Positions 36,740 to 44,864 of a stretch of DNA of 64,000 nt are shown one piece after another. Location: the NCBI GenBank assembly GCA_003326205.1, contig LWTK01000034.1:143326-207325 (forward strand), written 5' to 3'. Positions within the stretch are counted from its first letter, which is position 1, and every line of letters begins with the position of its first letter. Below the pieces are notes generated by a model. That model did not search any database. It was not told the DNA's origin and saw nothing but the letters and a program-made list of their open reading frames with translations. The position numbers were made by a program, and so were the translations under genes. Source of the DNA: Nostoc sp. ATCC 43529. Lineage in GTDB: Bacteria; Cyanobacteriota; Cyanobacteriia; Cyanobacteriales; Nostocaceae.

Positions 36740-36763
36740 AGGGTAGCACCGCCATGCTACCCT
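36740..36763. repeat. AGGGTAGCA / TGCTACCCT hairpin repeat
   Basis: Perfect 9-bp inverted repeat with a 6-nt loop, a dispersed cyanobacterial element. No T-run. Confidence 0.8.
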
Positions 36764-36966
36764 AAAACGTGCTACATCCAAAAAAGAGCATCTAAAAAAT
36801 GATTCATTTATAAAGTAAATTTATCGCATTTTCTCAAAAATGCTTGTTCATTGGAGCAAAATGCTGATAAGAGCCTGGACTTTAACCTTAATCAAAGATG
36901 CGATTTATACTATTTAAAAAAACTAAGCATCAAGTAAAAGCACTTAACCCTAGAAATTAGAAATCA

Positions 36967-37875
36967 ATGCAGAGAAAAATATTAACTGGACTAAATTCGC
37001 AAACTTACGAACACCCTTTCGATCGCAAAGCCTTAGCATCTTTACAAAAAATGCCTGGTGTCTCTCTGCTACTCAAAAAAATTAACGAATACGGTATCGA
37101 TCGCTTACTCCGCATCCAAAGCCTTGGTAGTAGTATCAGAATTACCCCTCGGAATTTTCCGCAATTGCATCAAGCATTAGTAGAAACTTGTGAAATTCTT
37201 GATGTTAATCCCCTTCCCGAACTATATCTGTTTCGAGCTACAGGCCACATTCTCAGCTACATTGTCGGAGTAGAAAAACCTCTCATTGGTATCAATTTAG
37301 ATGCAATGGAGTGGCTTGATAAAGATGAGTTGCTTTATGTTTTGGGACATGAAATTGCTCGCATTAAGAGTCAGCACATGGTTTATCACCAAATGGCATT
37401 TGTGATGCCGACTTTAAAAAATTTGTTGAGTAGTACTACATTGGGGGTTGGTGGCTTGGTAGCCAGTGGTATGGAATTGGCTTTATATAATTGGCAGATG
37501 ATGTCTAGATTCACCGCTGACCGCGCTGCTTTGTTGGCTTGTCAGGATATTGATGTCGCAACCAGCGCACTGATAAAAATTGCAGGTTTACCGAGTGAAT
37601 ACTTAACTACTGCTGTGATTGAAGATTTTCTAATTCAAGCGCGTGAGTTTGCATCCCAGAATATTGATACCGCCGATCGAGTTACCAAAATATTAAGTTA
37701 TACAGAAGCTACACTTCCTTGGGTTGTGATGCGGGCTGGCGAGTTATTAAAATGGGTTGATTCTGGAGATTATGATAATTTACTTCAACAGAAAAATTTC
37801 AATACACCAGTACAAAAACAAGAAGAAAATACACCAGAAGAAACAGAAGGGTGGAATTTTTTAACTTCTTGGTGA
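36967..37875 (+). CDS. M48-like protein with lost zinc ligands (probable pseudo-peptidase)
   Basis: 302 residues with the full layout of cyanobacterial M48 proteins: LTGLNSQTYEHPFDRKALASLQKMPGVSLLLKKINEYGIDR at the N-terminus and membrane-associated helices near 145-170. The metal motif HExxH reads HEIAR (128-132), where a single CAC-to-CGC change explains the second His becoming Arg. The third ligand Glu expected before ADRAALL is also absent (MMSRFTADRAALL, Arg181 at that place by my alignment). It keeps the first His-Glu. It is probably not a zinc protease but may keep a binding role. Confidence 0.82.
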   Translation: MQRKILTGLNSQTYEHPFDRKALASLQKMPGVSLLLKKINEYGIDRLLRIQSLGSSIRITPRNFPQLHQALVETCEILDVNPLPELYLFRATGHILSYIVGVEKPLIGINLDAMEWLDKDELLYVLGHEIARIKSQHMVYHQMAFVMPTLKNLLSSTTLGVGGLVASGMELALYNWQMMSRFTADRAALLACQDIDVATSALIKIAGLPSEYLTTAVIEDFLIQAREFASQNIDTADRVTKILSYTEATLPWVVMRAGELLKWVDSGDYDNLLQQKNFNTPVQKQEENTPEETEGWNFLTSW

Positions 37876-37942
37876 TTGAATTTTCAAGATAAAGTTATTT
37901 GGTGGCTATCAAAAAGAGAACGTATAAAAATCGAGGGTCTTC

Positions 37943-37975
37943 AGATACCCGACTTCTTTGAGAAGTCGGGTATCT
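37943..37975. repeat. Perfect 15-bp hairpin repeat (AGATACCCGACTTCT)
   Basis: AGATACCCGACTTCT and its exact complement separated by TTG. This is a known type of dispersed cyanobacterial palindrome. TGTTG follows, so termination is weak at best. Confidence 0.85.
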
Positions 37976-38067
37976 TGTTGTTCGTAGCACAAATAGACTT
38001 CATGGAACTAATGCTTTTAATAGTAGATTTTAAGCAGAAGTTTTTCTCCTCAAACTTTTCGTAAAAT

Positions 38068-38709
38068 CTAAATTTGGCTAAGTGTAACTGCTAATTTATC
38101 AGCAATTCCCGCGATCCATTTTTCATCTTGTTTGGTGTAACTGCGAGGGGCATTCGCTCCTAAAATCAGGACACCTTTATCGCCAATAGGTTGACAAATT
38201 ACCCCTTGAGTATTTTCAGGTAAATAATCAAATTCAATCTTACCGGGATATACTTTTAGCGCCACTAGATAAATCGGCTTTTGTTTTTCGAGTACCTGTT
38301 TTAAGATTGCTCCTGGTACAACCTCAGATTTGGTACCTAAAATTCCTCGACGCAACAAAACTTTACCTTGATAAAAAACTACTAGCGATCGCGTTACTGT
38401 ATTGGTCAACAATAAATGAGATGCCCACGCTAGTTCAGTTTTCACGGCTTTTGGTAAATCTGGTGCTAATACAAAACCCTCTTCTCCGATTAACTCTACA
38501 GTATCAGGCGATCGCGGCTGTACCTGCTGCCAAATTAAACCCGTCAAAATTAACACCGCACTCAAAATCACACCCAACACATCACCACGCGCTTGAGATT
38601 CAGTTAGTTGCGGTGTCAACAAGCGATTAATTAGCAAAAGTACAGCGCCTAGTCCACCTACAACAATGGGTAGACGCCGCAAAACTCGATTTGGATCGGA
38701 TTTGGTCAT
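38068..38709 (-). CDS. Cofactor assembly of complex C subunit B (CCB2/CCB4-like)
   Basis: 213 residues: two N-terminal transmembrane helices (LPIVVGGLGAVLLLINRLL, DVLGVILSAVLILTGLIW) and a soluble domain (ELIGEEGFVLAPDLPKAVKTELAWASHLLLTNTVTRSLVVFYQGKVLLRRGIL). This matches the cyanobacterial homologues of CCB2/CCB4, which attach haem ci covalently to cytochrome b6. The start ATGACCAAATCC comes from the end of a heptamer array. It is co-directional with rpaB upstream. Confidence 0.85.
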   Translation of the reverse strand: MTKSDPNRVLRRLPIVVGGLGAVLLLINRLLTPQLTESQARGDVLGVILSAVLILTGLIWQQVQPRSPDTVELIGEEGFVLAPDLPKAVKTELAWASHLLLTNTVTRSLVVFYQGKVLLRRGILGTKSEVVPGAILKQVLEKQKPIYLVALKVYPGKIEFDYLPENTQGVICQPIGDKGVLILGANAPRSYTKQDEKWIAGIADKLAVTLSQI

Positions 38710-38741
38710 TAGTCATTAGTCATTGGTCATTGGTCATTGGG
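38703..38741. repeat. Heptamer array overlapping the CCB gene start
   Basis: TTAGTCA and TTGGTCA units; on the coding strand they read CAATGAC/TAATGAC and flow into the start ATGACCAAA. C-rich TGTCTCCTTGTCTCCT repeats follow to 38828. Confidence 0.88.
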
Positions 38742-38830
38742 CATGGGGCATCGGCTAAACAGGGCATTAGTCTTTCTCCTTGTCTCCTTGTCTCCTTGTC
38801 TCCTTGTCTCCTTGTCCCCTTGTCCCCCTC

Positions 38831-39559
38831 CTACTCTTCCCCTGGTTCAATAATTCGCTGGAAAAGGTAACCAGTACCTCTGGCTGTCAATATTAATTCT
38901 GGGTTGCTGGGATCGTCTTCTAGTTTTGCCCGCAAACGGGATATATGCACATCTACTACGCGGGTATCTACGTGGCGTTCTGGTGTGTAACCCCAAACTT
39001 CCTGCAAAATTTCTGAACGTGAAAAAGCTTCTCCAGAGCGACTGACTAACAACTCTAGTAAGCTAAACTCCATACCAGTCAATCGAATTCGTTCGTCGCC
39101 TTTATAGACTTGTCGCTTATTGGTATCGATTTTGATGTTAGCGACATGAATCACGCCAGAACTAGGAATGCCAGTAGCACTGGTTTTGTCTACTCGCCGC
39201 AGCACTGAGCGAATGCGGGCTTCTAGTTCTTTGGGGGAAAACGGCTTAACTACATAGTCGTCAGCACCTAATTCTAGTCCGGTGATGCGATCGGCTACAT
39301 CCCCCAAGGCTGTTAGCATAATAATGGGGACATCCGATTCCTTGCGTAATTCTTGACAAACACCGTAGCCATCTAGCTTTGGCATCATCACATCTAAAAC
39401 TACTAAGTCAGGATCGGCTTTGCGAAAAGTTTCCAAAGCTTCTTCTCCGTCACCAGCTGTCACGACATCGTAGCCAATCATTGAAAGGCGCGTTTCCAAA
39501 ATCCGGCGAATGCTGGCTTCATCGTCTACTACCAAGATTTTTTCTTTATGACTTTCCAA
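38831..39559 (-). CDS. rpaB: OmpR-type response regulator RpaB
   Basis: 242 residues if started at the TTG at 39559 (LESHKEKILVVDDE), which lines up with known RpaB starts and has AAGGAG 11 nt upstream; another in-frame TTG lies three codons earlier. Receiver domain: acidic pocket DDE, phospho-acceptor Asp in VVLDVMMPKLDG, Lys in VVKPFSP. The C-terminal winged helix ends in VDTRVVDVHISRLRAKLEDDP...RGTGYLF. RpaB is the essential regulator for high-light and redox responses, partner of the Hik33/NblS kinase. The near-identity of the receiver to RpaB makes the name firm. Confidence 0.93.
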   Translation of the reverse strand: MESHKEKILVVDDEASIRRILETRLSMIGYDVVTAGDGEEALETFRKADPDLVVLDVMMPKLDGYGVCQELRKESDVPIIMLTALGDVADRITGLELGADDYVVKPFSPKELEARIRSVLRRVDKTSATGIPSSGVIHVANIKIDTNKRQVYKGDERIRLTGMEFSLLELLVSRSGEAFSRSEILQEVWGYTPERHVDTRVVDVHISRLRAKLEDDPSNPELILTARGTGYLFQRIIEPGEE

Positions 39560-39729
39560 GTTGCTCAACGCTCCTTCACTTAAAATTTACATGATTAATT
39601 TTTAATACCATAATATTAAGATATCATCCCATAAATTGATTTGGAAAAAGCTCTAATTACTACTATGATTGGATTCTAGTATTCTCCAAAAATTAAGTAA
39701 ATATTAAGATTATTTAATAAGATTTACGA

Positions 39730-41256
39730 ATGGCAAAGCCAAAAAGTTTTTACGTTTGTAACGATTGTGGGGCAGAATCCCCTCAATGGTTTGGTAAGTG
39801 TCCAGCCTGTGGTACTTACAATTCTCTAGAAGAACAAATTCTCATCCAATCTTCTGTAGATGTACCTACTCGTGGAGGAGTAAGTGGTTGGCAAGCCGCA
39901 GCCAATAATGCCAAATCTAATGCTAAAGCTCCAAAGCAGCGGGCTTCACTGACATTTGACCAAATTAGCGATCGCCAAGTCACTCGTTGGGAATCTGGTT
40001 ATGGAGAATTAGATCGGGTACTAGGTGGTGGAGTTGTTCCTGGTTCGATGGTGTTGATTGGCGGCGACCCAGGAATTGGAAAATCTACTTTATTATTGCA
40101 AGTATCAAATCAATTAGCGCAAAGATACCGCATCCTTTATATTTCTGGAGAAGAATCAGGACAGCAAATAAAATTAAGAGCTTCTCGGTTAGGAGTAGCA
40201 AAACCTCTAAGTGTTGTTGGTGATGGCGATGAGCCAGTAGCAGAAAATCCCGTCGAATCGCAAGCACCAGAAAACGTAGGAGCGGATTTATACGTATTGC
40301 CAGAAACAGATTTAGAAGAGATTTTGCGGGAAGTAGATTCACTTAAACCGAATGTAGCTGTAATCGATAGTATTCAAACAGTGTTTTTTCCCGCCTTGAC
40401 TTCCGCGCCTGGTTCCGTAGCTCAGGTACGTGAATGTACTGCGGCTTTGATGAAGGTGGCAAAGCACGAAGATATTACCATGTTGATTGTGGGACACGTC
40501 ACCAAAGAAGGAGCGATCGCCGGGCCGAAAGTCTTAGAACATTTAGTAGATACAGTGTTGTATTTTGAAGGCGATCGCTTTGCCTCCCATCGGTTATTAC
40601 GCACAGTGAAAAATCGCTTTGGGGCAACACATGAAATCGGCATCTTTGAAATGGTGTCACACGGATTGCGGGAAGTTCCCAACCCCTCAGAGTTATTTTT
40701 AGGCAATCGTGACGACCCAGCGCCAGGTACAGCAATTGTAGTGGCTTGTGAAGGTACTCGCCCCATCGTTGTGGAATTGCAAGCCCTTGTGAGTCCCACC
40801 AGCTACCCCTCACCCCGACGTGCAGCCACCGGCATAGATTACAACCGCTTAGTGCAAATTCTCGCCGTCCTAGAAAAACGCGTGGGGATTCCCATGTCGA
40901 AATTAGATTCTTATGTTGCTTCCGCTGGCGGATTGAATGTAGAAGAACCAGCAGTAGATTTAGGAATAGCAATTGCGATTGTTGCTAGTTTCCGCGATCG
41001 CATCGTTGACCCAGGTACAGTATTGATCGGTGAAGTTGGCTTAGGCGGACAAGTGCGATCGGTTTCCCAAATGGAACTGCGGTTGAAAGAAGCCGCTAAA
41101 TTGGGATTTAAAAGAGCGATCGTGCCCAAGGGACAAAAATTCCCTGACCTAAATATTGAGATTTTACCAGTATCTAAAGTAATAGATGCAATTATCGCCG
41201 CCATCCCCCATCAAGAACTGACAACCGACGATTTAGAACCCGATGAATATGAGTAA
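39730..41256 (+). CDS. radA: DNA repair protein RadA
   Basis: 508 residues. N-terminal C4 zinc finger (C10, C13, C24, C27), RecA-like ATPase with GGDPGIGKST, the RadA-specific KNRFG motif (VKNRFGATHEIGIFEM) and a C-terminal Lon-like domain (GGLNVEEPAVDLGIAIAIVASFRD ... EVGLGGQVRSV). A branch-migration helicase that acts with RecA in recombination. An insert between the Walker motifs (GDGDEPVAENPVESQAPENVG) is longer than in E. coli. Confidence 0.96.
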   Translation: MAKPKSFYVCNDCGAESPQWFGKCPACGTYNSLEEQILIQSSVDVPTRGGVSGWQAAANNAKSNAKAPKQRASLTFDQISDRQVTRWESGYGELDRVLGGGVVPGSMVLIGGDPGIGKSTLLLQVSNQLAQRYRILYISGEESGQQIKLRASRLGVAKPLSVVGDGDEPVAENPVESQAPENVGADLYVLPETDLEEILREVDSLKPNVAVIDSIQTVFFPALTSAPGSVAQVRECTAALMKVAKHEDITMLIVGHVTKEGAIAGPKVLEHLVDTVLYFEGDRFASHRLLRTVKNRFGATHEIGIFEMVSHGLREVPNPSELFLGNRDDPAPGTAIVVACEGTRPIVVELQALVSPTSYPSPRRAATGIDYNRLVQILAVLEKRVGIPMSKLDSYVASAGGLNVEEPAVDLGIAIAIVASFRDRIVDPGTVLIGEVGLGGQVRSVSQMELRLKEAAKLGFKRAIVPKGQKFPDLNIEILPVSKVIDAIIAAIPHQELTTDDLEPDEYE

Positions 41257-41312
41257 GGATAACGCACAAAATGAGGGAGATGCGGAGAATAATTCTTAAC
41301 TCTTTCTTGTAC

Positions 41313-41332
41313 AGACGCGATTCATCGCGTCT
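41313..41332. repeat. AGACGCGAT / ATCGCGTCT palindrome
   Basis: Perfect 9-bp arms around TC. A widespread dispersed cyanobacterial palindrome; no T-run. Confidence 0.8.
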
Positions 41333-41380
41333 CCTCACTCCTAACTCAACATTCAACAGTCAACAATCAAAAAACCCATT

Positions 41381-42088
41381 ATGACAGTCATCACCCAAGA
41401 TTACAAAATCACTTGGGAAAAACTCCCCGATGATTACAAACTTCCAGATGACCCAGTGGACAACATCAACCAACCAGCCTTAGCCGCTGCACTCACAGAA
41501 AGCCTACTATTAGCCAGAAAAATTCCAGCTAATGCCCTAACAACAACTAATTACGGCATTTGTGCCACTGTAAATAACAAAATAGTCATTAAAGCCCCTG
41601 ATTGGGCTTTTATTGCCAAAATTAATGTTAATAGAGAAGAAGTAATACGCAGTTACACACCTCAATTACAGGGTGACATTCCCGTAATTGTGATGGAATT
41701 TGTTTCCGATACACAGGAAACAGAGTATTCTATAAAAGCCACATATCCCCCAGGAAAATGGTTTTTTTACGAGCGCATTTTAAAAGTACCAAACTACATC
41801 ATCTTTGAACCAGAAAGCGGCAGTATCGAAACGTATCGCTTACAAAATACACAAGAGTACATCTTGCAAGAACCTGACGCAAATCAACGCTACTGGATAC
41901 CGGAAATCAATCTTTTCCTTGGCGTGTCGGAAGGGACTCGTGAAAATCACACAGGGAAGTGGTTACGCTGGTGGGATGAACAAGGAAACCTTCTATTTTG
42001 GGCTACAGAATTAGCCGAACAAGAACGCCAACGCGCCGAACGCCTAGCAGCACAATTGCGGGCTGCGGGAATTCAACCTCAAGATTAG
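41381..42088 (+). CDS. Uma2-family (DUF820) putative nuclease
   Basis: 235 residues. The fold of the family, a PD-(D/E)XK-type nuclease core, is suggested by IVIKAPDWAFIAKI (PD) and PVIVMEFVSDTQETEYS (E), followed by KWFFYERILKVPNYIIFEPESG. The C-terminus is a charged coiled helix ending LAAQLRAAGIQPQD. Uma2 proteins are hugely expanded in cyanobacteria with no clear function. This copy is divergent from the two next ones. A strong terminator follows. Confidence 0.85.
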   Translation: MTVITQDYKITWEKLPDDYKLPDDPVDNINQPALAAALTESLLLARKIPANALTTTNYGICATVNNKIVIKAPDWAFIAKINVNREEVIRSYTPQLQGDIPVIVMEFVSDTQETEYSIKATYPPGKWFFYERILKVPNYIIFEPESGSIETYRLQNTQEYILQEPDANQRYWIPEINLFLGVSEGTRENHTGKWLRWWDEQGNLLFWATELAEQERQRAERLAAQLRAAGIQPQD

Positions 42089-42111
42089 ACTTTTTGTAAA
42101 TAATTAAAGAT

Positions 42112-42153
42112 TGCTAGGTTTAGTTAAAAATTTACTAAATCTAGCATTTTTTT
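42112..42153 (+). terminator. Intrinsic terminator after the first Uma2 gene
   Basis: TGCTAGGTTTAGT pairs with ACTAAATCTAGCA (one G-T pair), followed by seven Ts. Confidence 0.88.
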
Positions 42154-42326
42154 AGATAGATAAAATTGTAGTAGCAGCAATCTCAAAATTTGGCATTAGC
42201 GGTGCGGTGCGCTAGCACTTGTGTGTATGCGATCGCCTGATTTTTAACACATTCACTACACCAGTTTTATCATTAAAGTACATTGAGCGATCGCAGCAAG
42301 ACTTAGAATAATTCTAAAAACAAGTT

Positions 42327-43085
42327 ATGACTTATTTTCCTCCCTTTATTCCCCAATCCGATCCGCCGCTTCCTCCTTGGGAAACGCTACCAACGATGTA
42401 TGATTTACCCAGCGACAACCCAGAGGAACCAGGCTTGCCAGACGACTTTCACTTTTTACAACCCTTACTTTTATACTTAACTTTTCAGCCAATTAACTGG
42501 AATCCCGAACTAGTTTACAGCGCTGCTGACCTGAATCTTTACTACACCATCGACCATCCTTTGTGGTACAAACGTCCTGATTGGTTCGGTGTGGTAGGAG
42601 TACAAAAACTATACAAAGGTCAAGATTTACGCTTAAGTTATGTCACTTGGCAAGAACCAGCAAAACCTTTTGTAGTTGTGGAATTGTTATCTGCTGGTAC
42701 GGAGGAAGAAGATTTAGGCATCAAAAAAAGCGCAACCGATAAACCTCCTAGTAAATGGGAAGTTTACGAACAAATTCTGCGAATTCCTTATTATGTTGTT
42801 TTCAGTCGCTACACTAACGAACTGCAAGCATTTCAGTTAGTAGGCGGTCATTATGAACCGATGACTTTGACACAGGGACGCATACTAATGCCAGAGATAG
42901 AATTAAGTTTGGGCTTATGGCAAGGTTCGTTTCGAGATATTGAAAGGTTGTGGTTAAGGTGGTTCACTTTAGCAGGAGAATTAATTCCTGAACCGACAGA
43001 GGAAGCCGAAAAAGCAAAAAGAAAAGCAGCACAACTAGCAGAACGCTTGCGGCAATTGGGAGTCAATCCTGATGATTTAGATTGA
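42327..43085 (+). CDS. Uma2-family putative nuclease (tandem copy A)
   Basis: 252 residues with PDWFGVVGVQKLY, FVVVELLSAGTEEEDLG and KWEVYEQILRIPYYVVFSRY as core motifs. It is almost identical over about 220 residues to the next gene, from SDPPLPPWETLPTMYDLPSDN onward. The first ten residues (MTYFPPFIPQ) and the coiled tail (EEAEKAKRKAAQLAERLRQLG) differ. Tandem duplication is evident at the DNA level too. Function unknown. Confidence 0.86.
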   Translation: MTYFPPFIPQSDPPLPPWETLPTMYDLPSDNPEEPGLPDDFHFLQPLLLYLTFQPINWNPELVYSAADLNLYYTIDHPLWYKRPDWFGVVGVQKLYKGQDLRLSYVTWQEPAKPFVVVELLSAGTEEEDLGIKKSATDKPPSKWEVYEQILRIPYYVVFSRYTNELQAFQLVGGHYEPMTLTQGRILMPEIELSLGLWQGSFRDIERLWLRWFTLAGELIPEPTEEAEKAKRKAAQLAERLRQLGVNPDDLD

Positions 43086-43138
43086 TAAAAGTATTGAGCA
43101 AATAGTAAGCGATCGCAATATCAAACTTCAACTTTACT

Positions 43139-43936
43139 ATGACAACCTTCTGGAAATACATCCCCCAATCCGATCCGCCGCTTCCTCCTTGGGAAACGCT
43201 ACCAACGATGTATGATTTACCCAGCGACAACCCAGAGGAACCAGGTTTGCCAGACGATTTTCATTTTTTACAACCTTTACTTTTATACTTAACTTTTCAA
43301 CCAATTAACTGGAACCCCGAATTAGTTTACAGCGCTGCTGACCTGAATCTGTACTACACTATCGAGCATCCTTTGTGGTACAAACGTCCAGATTGGTTTG
43401 GTGTAGTTGGGGTACAAAAACTATACAAAGGTGAAGACTTACGCTTAAGTTATGTAACCTGGCAAGAACCAGCAAAACCTTTTGTCGTGGTGGAATTATT
43501 ATCGCCTGGTACAGAAGATGAAGATTTAGGTATCAAAAAAAGCGCAACCGATAAACCTCCTACCAAATGGGAAGTTTACGAACAAATTTTGCGGATTCCT
43601 TACTATGTTGTTTTCAGTCGCTACACTAACGAACTCCAAGCATTTCAGTTAGTAGGCGGTCATTACGAACCGATGAATTTGACAGACGGACGCATACTAA
43701 TGCCAGAGATAGATTTAAGTTTGGGCTTATGGCAAGGTTCGTTTCGAGATATTGAAAGGTTGTGGTTAAGGTGGTTGACTTTAGCAGGAGAATTAATTCC
43801 CGCACCCACAGAAGAAGCTGTTGCCGCTAGCCAACGAGCTATAATTGCTGAACAAGAAGCTACTCAAGCTAAACAAAAAGCAGAAAAACTAGCGGAACGT
43901 TTACGTCAGTTAGGTGTGAATCCTGACGAGATATAG
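43139..43936 (+). CDS. Uma2-family putative nuclease (tandem copy B)
   Basis: 265 residues, the second member of the duplicate pair, 53 bp after copy A. Core motifs are the same (VVVELLSPGTEDEDLG). The tail is longer by a QRAIIAEQEATQAKQKAEK coiled-coil insertion, so the C-terminus, not the nuclease core, is the variable part. Most other differences look silent or conservative, which suggests that the core is still under selection. Confidence 0.86.
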   Translation: MTTFWKYIPQSDPPLPPWETLPTMYDLPSDNPEEPGLPDDFHFLQPLLLYLTFQPINWNPELVYSAADLNLYYTIEHPLWYKRPDWFGVVGVQKLYKGEDLRLSYVTWQEPAKPFVVVELLSPGTEDEDLGIKKSATDKPPTKWEVYEQILRIPYYVVFSRYTNELQAFQLVGGHYEPMNLTDGRILMPEIDLSLGLWQGSFRDIERLWLRWLTLAGELIPAPTEEAVAASQRAIIAEQEATQAKQKAEKLAERLRQLGVNPDEI

Positions 43937-43963
43937 GATTCATATTTGATTTTTGAAATACAT

Positions 43964-44153
43964 GTAGTGGCGTGACAAGACTAAATTGTTGCAAAAAAAT
44001 TGTAGGTTGGGGAGCCACTCACGTGGGCGGGTTTCCCGACTTGAGTGAAGTGGCGTTTGAGGAACGAAACCCAACATCTATCAGAATGTTGGGTTTCGCG
44101 TTGCTCAACCCAACCTACACTAATGCACTATTTTAAGCTTGACACGCTACTAC
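43964..44153. mobile_element. MITE-like element with a nested repeat
   Basis: About 190 bp. Terminal inverted repeats start GTAGTGGCGTGACAAG on the left and end CTTGACACGCTACTAC on the right. Inner inverted pairs are TGTAGGTTGGG/CCCAACCTACA and CGAAACCCAACAT/ATGTTGGGTTTCG. A further repeat (GCCACTCACGTGGG...GAGTGAAGTGGC) is inserted in the left arm. No coding capacity; it would need a transposase elsewhere. Confidence 0.72.
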
Positions 44154-44864
44154 ATATACTTAGATTTTTCACGCAATCAAATCGGACTCCTATAGATGAT
44201 TAATTATTGTAACTGTGGATATTTTTTCTTTCTTTTTTATTAACTTATATTACTAATAATTAGCTTTTACAACACAGAGAATAAACAATAAAAGTAGAAA
44301 TTACTCTATTAAGGAAGATGATTTTCTCTTTTAGAATAATAGTCGCTGATACTGAAAGCTTATATATATTGATATAGCAACATTAGGTTGCACAAAGGTT
44401 AATTTTTAAGAGCGATCGCACATAAAGTACTTGAAATACATATAATATTTTAGTTTGATAAATCTATAGCAACTTCAGTTTTGCCGAAAAACTATGAAGT
44501 AATGCTAAATGCTAGCTGTTTCCACGCTTAGTAGCGATCGGGTTATTAAGGCTAAGATAAAGTTAAACAGCTAATTTAAAAAGCGATGCCCAAAGCACTC
44601 GCAGATATTACCGCAGACACGGGGTATATCCTGACTGCTAAAATACCTAATATTAAGTAGTACTAAATTACTAAAACCTGCTCAAGAAAAAATTGCTAAT
44701 TTGGTCACACAAGACCATCTAGAGATTGTAGAAAAGTGTATTTCCTAGTATTGACAGTGGTGCTAACCTCTATTTTATAAATGATATAAGCCTTTATCTG
44801 CTAGAGTTTCTGACTTTGAGCAAACTAAATAATTTATCACTAATGCAAGATCGCTAGGAGTGCG
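44154..44864. other. Decayed or regulatory region before a kinase gene
   Basis: 711 bp, AT-rich. Two short coding-like pieces: 44586-44660 (MPKALADITADTGYILTAKIPNIK then stop) and, after it, KPAQEKIANLVTQDHLEIVEKCIS then stop near 44748. They may be remnants of one gene. TTGACA at 44751-44756 followed by TTTATAAAT could be the promoter of the kinase gene. AGGAG at 44856-44860 is its ribosome site. Confidence 0.45.

Noticed and set aside
37876..38064. 62-codon open stretch after the M48-like gene
   Set aside because: Starts with TTG right at the preceding stop and spans a perfect palindromic repeat; not coding.
41381..43936. Uma2 genes as a defence system
   Set aside because: Uma2 genes are very common in cyanobacteria without partner genes; no methylase, helicase or other defence module is adjacent.
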